Positions 1 through 12,169 of a DNA stretch of 64,000 bases are shown one piece after another. How positions within the stretch are numbered: the stretch's first letter is position 1; every line of letters starts with the position of its first letter. The DNA is taken from positions 9,796,001 through 9,860,000 of the forward strand of contig NC_039506.1 in NCBI RefSeq assembly GCF_003672135.1, in the 5' to 3' direction. The stretch comes from Ooceraea biroi. Taxonomy: Eukaryota > Arthropoda > Insecta > Hymenoptera > Formicidae. Made by a program: the position numbers and the translations under genes. A model generated the notes under the pieces. That model saw only the letters and a list, made by a program, of their open reading frames with translations, did no database searches and was not told the DNA's origin.

Positions 1-3000
1 TAATTAAAGGTTTGATAGATTGCCTCGAGTCGTACCGGTATAGGAAATAATGAATCCGGTATACCAACTAGGAAGATGAAGATGAATTGTTATAACTAGA
101 AGAAAATGACGATAATGATGATGATGACGATGAAAATGAAAGACGATAGGCAACAAGCGAGACGAGAGAAGAAACAATCGGCAGTGTATCCCCTTTACTT
201 TTTTCCCCGTTGAATTTAATCGCGAGATCAATTTATAGGCGCGATTCAATCTCTCGATTGCGCCGAGCCGATACAAACGTCACTTCCGTCACGTAGGATT
301 GCGCAATGCCAAAGGAGGTGCACCAAGAAAGAAGCATCAGTTCCCTCACGTCGACTCGCGCACGTCGCAAACAACGTAATGCAAATTTATTAGCAAATAA
401 TCAGCTTTTTCTGAGTTTAATCGTGATGCGCGACCTTGTTCGATTGCAAATTCACGAGCAAACACTTCTTTACTAATGTGCCATGCGACACGCGCCGTCG
501 TCGTCCTCGTATTATGCGGAGGCATCACCCGCGGTGATGTCGATTCGCATTATTCGCAATTTACCCGCGGCGAAACGGATCTACGCGCGCACACGCGGAT
601 CGTAACTCGCGAGTAATTTTGAAACGGGTCAGCCGAGTGTGCCGCGCGACGATCTATGATTAATAGCAGGCATTACGGCAACGATAGCCGCACTTTAACA
701 TAAAAGACAATGGTGCCCGCTAACAGCCTCGCACGTTTTCCCTAATGACCGTTGACTGGCGGAGTTTCTAAGGTGGCACCTTTGCACGCGAGACACGAGC
801 GCACGGCTGGAGCGCACGAGACTTGTTGCGCCGACCGGTGCGATCTTAGCCGGCAATTCGCTCGTGTTCAAATGACACGTTAGGCGACGGTGCTAAAACG
901 GCGAGTTCAACTATTTTACCCTCTCGCTGCGCATCCCACTTCCGAGAACCGGCGTGCGCATATATGAAAAGATTGCACCCGAAATTAGAGCTTTTGTAAA
1001 ATTGTCAATTGCTGCAACAATAAATTCTGAAGATACAGAAGAGGCACGATTAAATTCGATTGCTCAGCAGTGTCACAAGTCAGTAGAATAGATAAATATG
1101 CACTGAGAAAAATGATTTGATTGTACCAACAAGACGTATATGATAGAATGCATTTTAAACCAAGCAGAATTTCGATCACGATAGTTATCATGATAGAACT
1201 CGATATTGTATAACTAGAACGTTTGATAGACTGTACTATAATCTGATAATCCCTAAAGGAATTCTGATCCGTCAATTTTTCAGACAGACTGGTTGAACCT
1301 ATCAGATTCTAATTAAATGCAACCAGATTTTTTTTCAGTGTGTGTATATTATAAATAAATTAATTGTAGAAAATCACATTGTGTATGAGGAAATTGATGG
1401 TTCGAAATAAACGCAATCAGTACGAAACGTCCGTTTAACCTGCATTTTTATTTTCGTAAAGGAGGAAATCCCCTGTCTTCTCCCCGTCCCCGGAACCCCC
1501 CATGTAATTAGGTGGCCGTTTAGAAGAAGGCGATCGCCGCAGAAACGCGGGTGCTCCGAGCGTTAATGGGAACCGTCCTGGTCTATCATTACGCGTAATA
1601 CGGACGTGTAATACCGGCTGGTACCTCGCACATTCGTACATACGTGTGTACATGTAACGTGCACTTAAAACGGACGTTTCTGCAGCGGACGATCGTTCCC
1701 CGTCTCCACGGGAACGGGAAGGATGCGCGCGGACGAGAATAGACAAGCTATCGCTGCTGACATCAACAACAACCCCAGGATGATGGGCACCACCATTGGT
1801 GTTGCAAATTCATTTGAAATTGCATATCCAAGATCTAATAATCCGTGCCATTAAAGCATCATCTGTTACATTTGCGATGAGCAGAACAGCTACTTCGTGT
1901 GATGAAAACAATGAAAAATAATGTACGGATAATAAATGCTTATTAGCGATAGAGAACCGTTTCAACTAGAAACAGAAAAAGAGAGAAAGAGGAAGCGATG
2001 CAGGTGATATAATGATATTACTTAGTCTCTGACCATCACTTTATTAGTCGTAAAAATTCTGATAATAGTAGGATAAAATTCAGAAGAAATAAATTAATGA
2101 AAACAATTAATAACATGATGCTTGTATCATAATTACAGAATTTTATTCCACATTTATCGTTTCGCTGTAAAATAGCTAAAGTGTTGGATAAAGACAAGAG
2201 TTTTTTTTCAACTTACTATTTTTTTAAATCGACAATTTTGAGAAAGATGGCAAGAGCAACGCGTAAAGAATTTCCGCTAAAGATTCGCCACTACTTCGGA
2301 GAAACAAAGACAGGAAAGACGAAATAAGGAATCCGAGAAATCCGGTAATCCGGTGATTCCGAGAAACGCAGTATTGTTACCATTAGGATTACTATTCGCG
2401 CAGGGGGCGAACGCCTTCTTCTTGTGCTCCAGCGATGACGAGAGCGAAAAGGTCCGCGGAAACCGGCATTACGTAATTGGCTAAGGGTTCTATTACAAAC
2501 TATTATAAGATACCACTATACCACCGCTGCCAACAGGAACAGAATTATCGTGGGGCTTGAAGATACAAATAAGTCCAGCATCAGTCCAGCCTGGTGGACG
2601 ACGGCGAACACACCGGAGATCTCTAGTCGGCTGTTACATTCAGGCATCAAGGTCGCAATTTTCTGGTACCGTTAAAGCGCTATAAATTAATTATCCGCGT
2701 ACGTTCGCGCCGGACCAGGAGGAGAGAAGCCAGAGAGATTATAGTTATCACACGTTTTGTGGCCGCGGCATTACGATGCAGGTATAGTTGCAGCAAACTT
2801 CTTCTAGAAGCGTCTCTCAAGTCCAGCTGCAGCAAGTGTGGCACGTGATTTGTTAGTGCTGACATAATTCGCACTAAGCCGTGTTCTATCAATCAACAAT
2901 CAAAACTATAATCTCTTTATTTTTAGTTCATTAACGATACGGTTATTGCGATTTATAATTATTAGGTCTTTTGGTATTATTATATTATATATTACATTTT

Positions 3001-3634
3001 TAATTATATTATATTATAGTATTATTTAATTATTTTTATTATTTTACTATTTATATTTAGATAAAAGCGTTTCATGTTAATTTTATTTTATTACGAGCTG
3101 CAAGTGGTTAACTCTGGCCTGATTCTGACTTAACTCTATTATCTTTCTCTTTTTCTCAATCAAACTTTACGCATGCCAATATCGTTACGTCGATTAGAGA
3201 ACTTAGAATCCCATCACTACGCCGTCGTACTATATCCAGATTTCCTACTTGGAATCGACCTCCTAGAAACACGCGTTTACGTGGTACACAATATCAACTA
3301 TTCGTATCGCATTGTTGCGCGCCATATTGTAGTGTGCTGGAGTCTGCTGCGATCAAGACATTCCAATTGATGTTCCTACGGCAGGGATCGAGATCTAACG
3401 CGACTCGAGAAGGAAACTGGTAGCCTTGAACGGCCTCCTATCGCAAACACAACGCCCGAGGCATCGAACGGCTCGCATTATCGAGGATAGAAGCTAGGCT
3501 CCTGCGTGTTCTATCTCGTACTATCTTTCTCTCATTCTTCCCCCTTTCGTTGTCTCTTTCCTTCTCTCCTCTATCTCTCTTGCGTTGTACGTGTCGCCGG
3601 AGGTACGTGCACGTTTTATGGTTCTTGTCAATAG
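1..3634. other. Non-coding, mixed composition
   Basis: Holds a GAT-rich simple tract near 107-137, the tentative MITE at 1100-1341, and AT-rich DNA at 2890-3070. Open frames at about 2500-2690 and 3173-3370 on the plus strand look mildly protein-like, but they lack convincing splice sites. Confidence 0.5.
1100..1341. mobile_element. Possible decayed MITE
   Basis: The left end CACTGAGAAAAAT and right end ATTTTTTTTCAGTG are inverted over about 13 bp with weaker similarity further in. The 242-bp interior is AT-rich. No clear target duplication is visible, so this is only a tentative call. Confidence 0.25.
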
Positions 3635-3765
3635 CTACGAGCAGCCCACGAAATGCGGAAGCGTATTTACTGCCGGGCCCTATGGCCCCTATTCGGATCT
3701 GCAATTGTGTTTTGACTTCTCAAGACCTCGGTCAGCCTTTTTACAATGGCAGGTCAACGCTCGAG
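3635..3765 (+). CDS. Likely coding exon of an unidentified protein
   Basis: The exon follows acceptor TTCTTGTCAATAG and ends at donor CGAG|GTACGC, or at the alternative CAG|GTCAAC 13 nt earlier. The 131 nt encode 43 whole codons with normal, non-repetitive composition, including TKCGSVFTAGPYGPYSDLQL and, after CFDFSR, PRSAFLQWQVNAR. Paired cysteines and alternating hydrophobics suggest part of an extracellular beta-rich domain; this is an impression, not a family match. A possible next exon starts at 3828 after a 62-nt intron (acceptor CGACTAG). It is phase-compatible and reads ENKITWPV, then either a stop at 3851-3853 or the donor CAGT|GTAAGG. No upstream exon with the required phase was identified with confidence. 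Confidence 0.45.
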
Positions 3766-3853
3766 GTACGCGATGTTCCACGATGTTGCTTATGTTAATA
3801 ATATCAAGACTGATTTTCATCGACTAGAAAACAAAATTACGTGGCCAGTGTAA

Positions 3854-6354
3854 GGAAATGAATTTCTGTGTTGTGTATTGTTAATAGTCTTTTTTTCCCG
3901 AAACAACGAAAAGCAATGCAGCTACTTCACCATGCAACTACATTTGCATGGTTGTACGATTGAGGGAATACTTTGCAGTCATTTTACAGATGCATATGCG
4001 TAGGGAAAGGCAATTACCTCTACGCACCATTTACTTTAAATGAAAAATTTCACGAACAACGCGCTTTTCAATCAGCGTGCAACGGGCTTGAAAATTGTTT
4101 ATCGGCTCTAACAACGTGCTTCTGTACCTCAAGTCATAGATCGAAGATCATAGATCACAGACAATTCATCGATCCGAACGCACGTCACGAGGAAGAAGCC
4201 GCTTATTAGTTCGCATTGTGAGAATGTAGGACCATAATCTGTGAAAACATGCTCTGTACAATAATCCGTCGCGTCCTAATTAAATCTGCGAAGAGAGCGC
4301 ATGGCAAACTTGTGAAAAGAGTCATTGTATGCAAACGATGCGGGATAAAAATACAATCATACGATCGAGTTTATGAGAACGATCGAGAGAAAAAATCACA
4401 GAGAGAGAAATGGTATCTGCGGCAGTCCCTTCCATCTAAATGTAACGCCTGAGGCTTCACGAGAGAGAGAAACGAGTTCGCATAATCCATTCGTACATTC
4501 ACGCGCGCACGTTCATTCGCGCGACGTGCATTCGCAACGGGAATGATCCGCAAAATTATGATCATTGATGGCAGGCAGCACGATGAGAATGTCAAATGCC
4601 ATTACATAACATGAACTTACACCAATTAATATTTCTATGAAGTAGCGCTCAGTTCATGCTCCAACTCCTACGATGCTTTCTTCAGTAATGACTGATGATA
4701 GCTGACGGCAACATGGTTAATGCGCTCATTAATCAGGCAATTACTACTTGATCTTAATAAAATAAAAATCCTAATCTGAAAATTATGATAATTAGGTAAC
4801 TGTTTTTTAAAAAGTCCGAAATCACGTTTGAATTTATTGTATAGGAATTTTTTTCTCTATTTAATTTACATAATTTTGACTTTATAAGTGTCATATACGA
4901 TAAAAGATAGTTTCGTCACAGTCACTTGCGATATACAACAAAATTCTTTGCCTTAAAATTACTTTATAGCAGAACACGGTAATTACCAGAGGTCCTTAAA
5001 AATCGTAGTTATGCTATATGCATCCGCTATGTCATAAGTATTACATCTAACACATACTGCCTAATGTCATGCTATTCAAATTATATTGATAATGTAGCAA
5101 TTGCCGCGGCATTTGCTATTTTCTATAGTCGAAAAATTGGAATCATCAGCCCTCGTCTAGCCTCGGTCTTGCGTAGAGAAATATACTCGCGATGCGTATG
5201 CTCAATTACGAGTACGTGTACGTAACGGCCACTGTGCATGGCTCATTATCCGCTGCTTACGATGGGCTGATGGTCGGCTGATAAATTTACAGCCCTGCTC
5301 CCGGTACGCTCGGAACGAGTACAAGAGGAGGGCGGCCCGCGTATTTACGGGTGCAAATGCTTTTTATTATCCATGTGCATGCGGTAGGTCACTTCCTTTC
5401 GTTCGCGTGCCCCGTGATTTCTACATAGTAGCGCGGGCCACGTATTTCTCTCTTGCCGGGGGACAATTACGCGATTAGCAGTTTAGCGCTTTTTGTTTCG
5501 AGACGGTAATCGCGGTATCTGGACGTAATATTAGGTTGTCGCGAAAGATTTGTCGTCTTTTCTAACGCGAACGCGGGCTACGTATCAAGGAGTTTTTAAC
5601 AAGCTGATAATTGCGATGCAAACCGTGACAAACATTTGCACTTGGCGATACTAATATTGAAGAAAACGATCTAACGGCCCGGATAAAAAAAAGAACGCAC
5701 TGACAAACCGATTTAAAGTAATACACGCGAAATCGATCGGCATTGTTCCGACGTTAAGTAGCAAATTGATGCGTTACGATAAATTATAATGGTCGCGATC
5801 GGCTTGTCAGTAATGATAAATAAATTACGTCGGACCGATATTTACGAGCGACACGCGGTCAGCGGGAGGTATCTTTCCCCCGTATATAATATCATATCGT
5901 GATAGCGTATCGACCGATAATTCAAGCCGGCCGATCCCGGCCGACCGGCGACCCGGAACGACGCGTTTAACGCGCGTCAAAATTTTTCGCCGCTTATCGG
6001 GGCGCGCGCGTGCTCGCGGCGGAGCGCATTGCGCCGCTCTTGCGGAAACCCGAGAGCCCTCGGATGCGCTTCGCTGCGCGAGCATTAAGCGCCGAGCAAT
6101 AAAGTATCCTTAATACGCCCGTCGACCGAATACATTATCGCCTTAACGATTCGGAATGCGGAGTGCCAGCGGTAGATCGGCCGCATGCGCTCGCGGCACG
6201 AAAATCTAGCGACGTTGGCGCCGCGAGCCAACTCCTCTTCGGGAGCGAAGAGAAAAAGAAACAAGAAAAAAAGAGCTAGAAGGGGAGAAGGAGAGCCGCT
6301 TGTTTTTTGGGAAGGTGCATCCAGCGGGCCGAAGACGAATGGTTCCTCGCCCGG
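3854..6354. other. No gene seen; AT-rich then CpG-rich
   Basis: AT-rich to about 5.1 kb, becoming CpG-rich from 5.2 kb. No coding exon, RNA gene or repeat could be supported. Confidence 0.5.
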
Positions 6355-6453
6355 GTACCATTTGACCCCCATTACCCTCCCATTCGTTCTCTCCCGGTCT
6401 CTCGATTTCCGTCTCTTAATTTTTCTGTCGGGCATCGAAGTCTCCGTGGGGAA
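6355..6453 (+). repeat. Segmental repeat, copy A
   Basis: Shares GTACCATTTGACCCCCATTA, then TCTCTTAATTTTTCT and GGCATCGAA, with 6781-6938, in the same order and orientation, about 430 bp apart. The spacing between blocks differs by pyrimidine-rich insertions. Confidence 0.65.
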
Positions 6454-6780
6454 TCTGTCCTCGGGAGGCGCACCAAACGCCTGCGCGAAACGCACATGCA
6501 TTTCGCTCGCGTATCGCGAGAGACGTATCGTGACGTAAAAGTAATTAAACGTTACGTCGTTTCGCAATTTCTTCATTGTCTGTCGCTTCGCATTTCGTAA
6601 GTCAGCACCGTGTAATTTCGGCGTTACTCTGTCGAAGCAGCCTGCATCGATCCTCGTGTACCGGACGATCTCGCGAATCCATTATTGTTCCATTATTCAA
6701 TTATTCCATTATTCGATAATCAAATTATCGTTCGCGTTAAAATGTGCATTAGACTCTGTTACAGATCGATCTTCTACCGT

Positions 6781-6938
6781 GTACCATTTGACCCCCATTA
6801 CACTCTCGTTCGTTTTTTCTCGCTTTTACAACCTCTTCTCCGTCTCCCACACACTCTTTCTCTCTCTTTCTTACTCCTCCTGGCCACACGTTGATTCTCT
6901 TAATTTTTCTTCTGGCATCGAACTCCGCCGGTGGAAAC
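6781..6938 (+). repeat. Segmental repeat, copy B
   Basis: Second copy of the block at 6355-6453, expanded by a CT-rich stretch (TCTTTCTCTCTCTTTC) between the two conserved parts. Confidence 0.65.
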
Positions 6939-9900
6939 AGGCCGTCGGAAGAGCGGGAAGGATAGGGGGACGCATATTTATTCCCAGGAGCGTACACCTA
7001 GGGTACACAGATATCTCGCCCCGAGGGCGGTTACGCAAGGATAATAATTATCGTCCCAGCGTACCTGGAGAGTCGTGAGCGGCGGCGATCAAACGAGTCT
7101 GCCGAACAAGTTGCCGCTGGCGGATAGTGGGGGACGAGAAAGGAGCCCCGTGGGCCCGAAGAGAGGAACCGGAGGCCCGCCGCCAGCACCTGCCGGACCG
7201 GAGCCCTCACGGGCACCGAGGTCGCGACACGCGGATCGATCGAGGCGAGTCGATTCCTCCGCCTTTTGTCTCTGAGCCTCCCTGATGCTGCTTTCGTGTC
7301 TGATGTGGATATATTCTGACTAATCGCGCACACAGTTCTCGTTATTAATGGCGTTGTGTAATTATTTCGGATTGATAATAAAAGCAATCGTAAATTATTT
7401 AGTCAGAATGAAATTGTGATTATACTACTGAAATTAGTACTAATTATAGACTGATTAACTTTTAATGATAGCTAAATAAGTTTTTAAAGAAATAATTACA
7501 TTTCTGAATTATAGATTTACAATAAAATAATAATGAAAACCGCAATTTCCGTAGTTTTCTTTGACTTCATTAAATCTCTTCCATGTCGTACATGGGTACA
7601 TAATTTTGCCACTAAAGTAATAAAAAAGTGTCATTATTGATGATTTTAAAAACTGTCATCAATCATACGAATTGTCTATCTACTTCAATAATTGCCACTC
7701 GATAAACCTGATCTATAATTGCATTGGTGTTGAAACAAATGACCCATGTCTACATCCTGGTTAGCTTCTCCATCACAAACAACATCGTTGCTTTTGCTCA
7801 CTCGTGTCTATATTGGCTCGGCATGGAAACCGTTTATAGAAAATGTCTCTATTTTTTCGAAACAATATGCGACCACTATCACTGGCCATATATCGTCCTG
7901 TCAGAGGCACACTTGTATCGTGCTTCTACGATTTATACCCGAAGGACTCTCGAAGGAGCACGCGTCCGGTGACTCGGCTCGAGTGGGGCCGCTTCTCGCT
8001 ACACTCTGATCAGTGGCCTCCGGAGAAATAATATTCCCACGCCCGCGCAGCATCTCTCGGCCCCTCCTTTACTGCTTTGCCACAAGTCAGAGAGACAGGT
8101 AGAGAAAACCTATTCAATTAAATGACATATTTATTTTGATTCTATCAAATCTCAAGTCCGACAGATTACTATTTTTCTACACTGAAACGAAGTATTGAAC
8201 GTTTAAACTTGTACAAATTTTTTTATTGAATTTATATTACAATTATTATTCTTTGTCTTGCATTGTATTTAAATAGTATTTCCATTTCAAGATAGTTTTA
8301 AGAATTTAATAAAACAAAATAACTACCTTGGAATTTAATCAAAGCGGTACTTTAATTTGAAAAAATCCGTAACTGCTGTTCTGTAAAATCAAACACGATG
8401 AGAATATTTAACGAATTGGAAATGTGAATATGATAGAAATAACGATAAATTGAAAGTAGCTAGGAAATGTTCTCAGCAAGCACATACGATGTGGCAGGCG
8501 CAAAGTTCCGCACGATAATGATAGAAATGAAGAGGCTGGCCGATTAACGATAATGCTTCATATAGGAAATTCGCGAGGCCCCCTCGCGTCGTGTGAGATT
8601 CTAATATACTCCTCGCACCGAAAGCTACCCGCGTATGCAGATAATTGCTAATAGGTAGCCGAACCAAGCGCACCAAGCGCTTCTTCCTGCTCGCGTGGGA
8701 ATGTATCCTCGGTTCGTCCTCGCATCACGCTCTCCGCACCTCCGCACCATCCGATGATGGCCACAAAGTCGGCGCTGAAGTCGGTTGCGCTTATCACTCG
8801 CTAGAATTGTAAACCTTGGTATAGCTCGGCTCTCGACGTCCCTACGTCGCTGCGATGGACGTGCGATTAGAGACGTCTTACAATCGACGTGCGCTAGCAA
8901 TTAATGTCTTCCAGTCGAGAGCCGAGCTTACGCGTTGAAAATATCTCGACTTGATGCCGAATAAATCGAGCAGTCTCTAAACAAATCAATTTTTATATCA
9001 ATTTCGCTTTGTTTTACTCTTTCACGTCTAACGCCAACTGTAGTCATCATTTATGAAACAGTTTTAAATATAAGCTAAATGTTTCTATATAAATTATACT
9101 TTGTTTTCACACTTGCAAAATTATTTCTTTAATAAATATAATGAGTTAAAACAGTAAGTGAAGAATGTGCTTTCAATTGCTCAAATGAATGACACTAATG
9201 ATCTGCGTTGCCGTATTCTATTCAGCTGTCGTGTAGCGAGAGTCGAAAATAAATCAAGTTATCAATTCCGATAACTAAATTCTAATTCTAATCAACCTTC
9301 AGATCACTTCAGACAGTTGAAGTGAAACGTGTAACATGAAGAAACGCGTGTTAAACATGAGACTCAAATGGGGATTCGACGGACGCATGTCATGCGGGCG
9401 CAAAAACGTAGTGACAACTTGCACCACCAATTCGTCGTCGGCCACGACAGCGAAACTCGCGGGAACGGGACAAACGGTACCGCAGTCCCCCGGCTTTTAA
9501 TTCTCGTCGTCCAACTTGCTCGATCGGGAAGAGCTTGACCCACTTCTTTCTCATCGTGTCGCTGCCGACGCTGTTTGTCGCATCACCGAGACGTGCACCG
9601 ATCGATCAATCGTCTCGAAAAACACACCTGCGGTTTCGCGCACGAAAACCGTTCCATTGCGAAAGCACTCGCATCCTTCTGTCGCAGAATAATTGTATTC
9701 GGTCACGACAATTTTATGATAATAACAGCGATGCAACATTTGTACGTATTTTGTGCTATTATTGCTGAAACGAGGAGCGAAAAAAAACTGGATAATCAAC
9801 TTTATAGAACTAGTTTCCTAGTGTTTTCCTAATATAATTGATATTTAAACGCCGACGTCAATTGTTTTCGGTTTCGATTTGTTGATCCAAGGCATGTAGG

Positions 9901-11848
9901 TGGGCATGTAGGAGCTGCAGTGTCTGGGTCGTATCTCTCTATCGGGTCTAACGCGGTCCCCGATATCGATGAATAGCGAGTGAGTCTCGCGAGCGCGAGC
10001 TCGAGGTGCGGACAGGGCCCGATCTACATGAGAATACCATGGGGGCCCCATAACGAGAGACCGTGTAACGCCCACGCGATTGCTCTGCTATCTTCGCTTC
10101 TACACGCGAGTCATATACGATCGTCCTCTACCGTCGGTCTTTACGCTTGTACCCGGGGAACGATGATGGAGAGGGCAACCTCCCGCGGATAGAAAAGAAG
10201 ATCCGTTCTAACGAACGCTCCTCGCTGGATTTATGTCGCCGTTTATCAAGCGCAGAATGAAAACGTAAGCGAAACGCGTAATGAAACGCACTATGCAGCG
10301 CAATGGGGCGAATCTGCTATCGACTTTCAGCGACGTGCTCGCGCGGTCGTTTTGGGATAACCGACTGGTACGCCCGAACGAAATCTTCCCCCTTCGTATG
10401 GAGCCTGATTTAAATCTCAAAGTTAATCCTTTCGCAGAGTACTAAGTTATTATGATGAATGAGAGGAGATTCCGCATCATAAAATGTAGAAACCGAATTT
10501 CGTTATGCATTTTCTAAGTTTCTGGTAAAGGTGCATTCTTACGTGTAACTTGAATAAAGCTCCTGGGTAAATTTCAAGAATCAAATTGATTTTGAAGTAA
10601 ATATTCTTAAGAGACTGAAATGACTGAAATACCGGAATGAACAATCAATATATATTGTTTCATCATATCTCCAATTTCGAGGCGTGTAAACACGCTTCTG
10701 GCATAAAATATTTCTTTAATCAGAATGCAGTTTCTGTCCAATAAACCTGTCTGCAAGTTAATAATAATGCTTCTGTTGCTGCTCTCGTGATAATTTCACA
10801 AAACTTACGTTGCATTGTATTATACTATATATCTAAGCACATACATCTAGGAATACGTTAATTGAGATGAACTTTATAACTTTTTTTTCTTTTACAGTAA
10901 ATAAATGAAAGCACATTGGACTATTTAAACGTAACACATTTAAACGTAAATGTTAATCTATAGGAAAAGATAATAATATAGTCAATAAAAAGATTACTGT
11001 AAATAAAAAAAGAAATACATTTGGTCGTTAAAACAAATGACTCCAGATCCTCTTAACTTTATACGAATAAAAGTAGGAAATACGTAGCTTTCGTTTCCAA
11101 GTCTTCTGAAATAAGTTCTAAACGCTCGAGCGTGACAAGCGGTAATAATCGATGGACTACGATCGAAATTGCTTATTATCTCTTTGAACGGCCAAGTGCA
11201 ATGAAGCTGACAGGATTTATGCCACTGCTTATAATCCACGGCATGATAACATTAGCAATACATCTTTATTAGTCCGCTATCTACGAACTGTCTTCGTGAT
11301 CAAGTGTTGGTAGTTGATTATGGGCGTGATCCCGAGCGCTGTGCGAATAAGATCCAATCTGGGAGAAAACTTGTTCTCCAGCACTCCACTTTCGATTATG
11401 ATTAAATATCCGTCGGTATTTACCTACTTATCATACTCGCATCCTTTATCAAGCAGAGCAGAGATAGCTAGGAAGCAACCTCGCAAATTTATGCCGTTCA
11501 GGTTCGTCGCGACCGCTGGCTGCCATTAAGCCGATGGATCATCGCGATTACTGGCCGTCGAGCCGAAGAAGCACGCGGACCGTGCGACATCGACGTGCCA
11601 AATCTGTAACAGTAATATTAGATCGTATCGGCGGTGATGTCTTCCTTCTGCGACGCAGGAAGAACGGTGACGAAGGGACATCCCGCGGCAGGTAGAAACA
11701 CCCGTTACCGGGGAACAGCTTCCCGGGGCGACTCTGTCGTTTATCAAACGCAGGAAGGAAGCCCGCGCGATGAGGATAATGGCTCGTTTGATTTTTCTCT
11801 TCGCTCGCGTGATGCGGCTTCTTGAGCGACTTCTGGAAAGACGCGGCA
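6939..11848. other. No gene seen; alternating GC islands and AT-rich DNA
   Basis: GC-rich to about 7.3 kb, AT-rich at 7.3-7.7, 8.1-8.5, 8.95-9.2 and 10.4-11.0 kb. Apart from the inverted repeat at 8823-8928, no structured feature was identified. Confidence 0.5.
8823..8928. repeat. Inverted repeat, 15-bp perfect arms
   Basis: AGCTCGGCTCTCGAC (8823-8837) and its exact complement (8914-8928) are separated by 76 bp. Confidence 0.7.
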
Positions 11849-12169
11849 ATGCGTGCGTTTTCATGGGGGTCACGTAGCGCCGATAAAATAAATGTCTGTC
11901 TTCGGCTTGCAAAGTCGCAGTCGCAGGCTTGTACTGGCCATTTTCTCTTATCCACCGTGCGCGTGATTGATACCGCAGATAATAAAGACGTAACGGTGTC
12001 AGTTCCTGAAATAAGAAAAATCGGCTCTAAAGAAGATGTCGTGTACCTGTATATGTATCATTACAGAGAAACATACACGCCTGCCTATTTACACGGAATC
12101 ATTACTGCACTTGATCTCCCTTCCGATATCGTCATTACATCGAACAGTGATGCACGTTTCGCGCGGTGA
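11849..12169 (+). CDS. Possible small protein, unknown
   Basis: A frame of 106 residues from the first ATG (open a further nine codons upstream). The second half has normal protein-like composition (VIDTADNKDVTVSVPEIRKI and, further on, YRETYTPAYLHGIITALDL). No signal peptide, membrane segment or known motif is visible. Two shorter frames overlap on the opposite strand. A coding interpretation rests on length and composition only. Confidence 0.22.
   Translation: MRAFSWGSRSADKINVCLRLAKSQSQACTGHFLLSTVRVIDTADNKDVTVSVPEIRKIGSKEDVVYLYMYHYRETYTPAYLHGIITALDLPSDIVITSNSDARFAR

Noticed and set aside
985..1275. Hydrophobic 96-codon frame, minus strand
   Set aside because: Lies across a probable MITE in AT-rich DNA; Ile/Leu/Ser-rich composition is as expected by chance.
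2490..2692. Plus-strand frame ending ...LHSGIKVAIFWYR
   Set aside because: Normal composition, but no start codon, no good acceptor or donor, and no homologue recognised.
6085..6576. 163-codon open frame, minus strand
   Set aside because: Overlaps several plus-strand frames, includes a low-complexity pyrimidine tract (poly-Leu/Phe), and contains a locally duplicated non-coding block.
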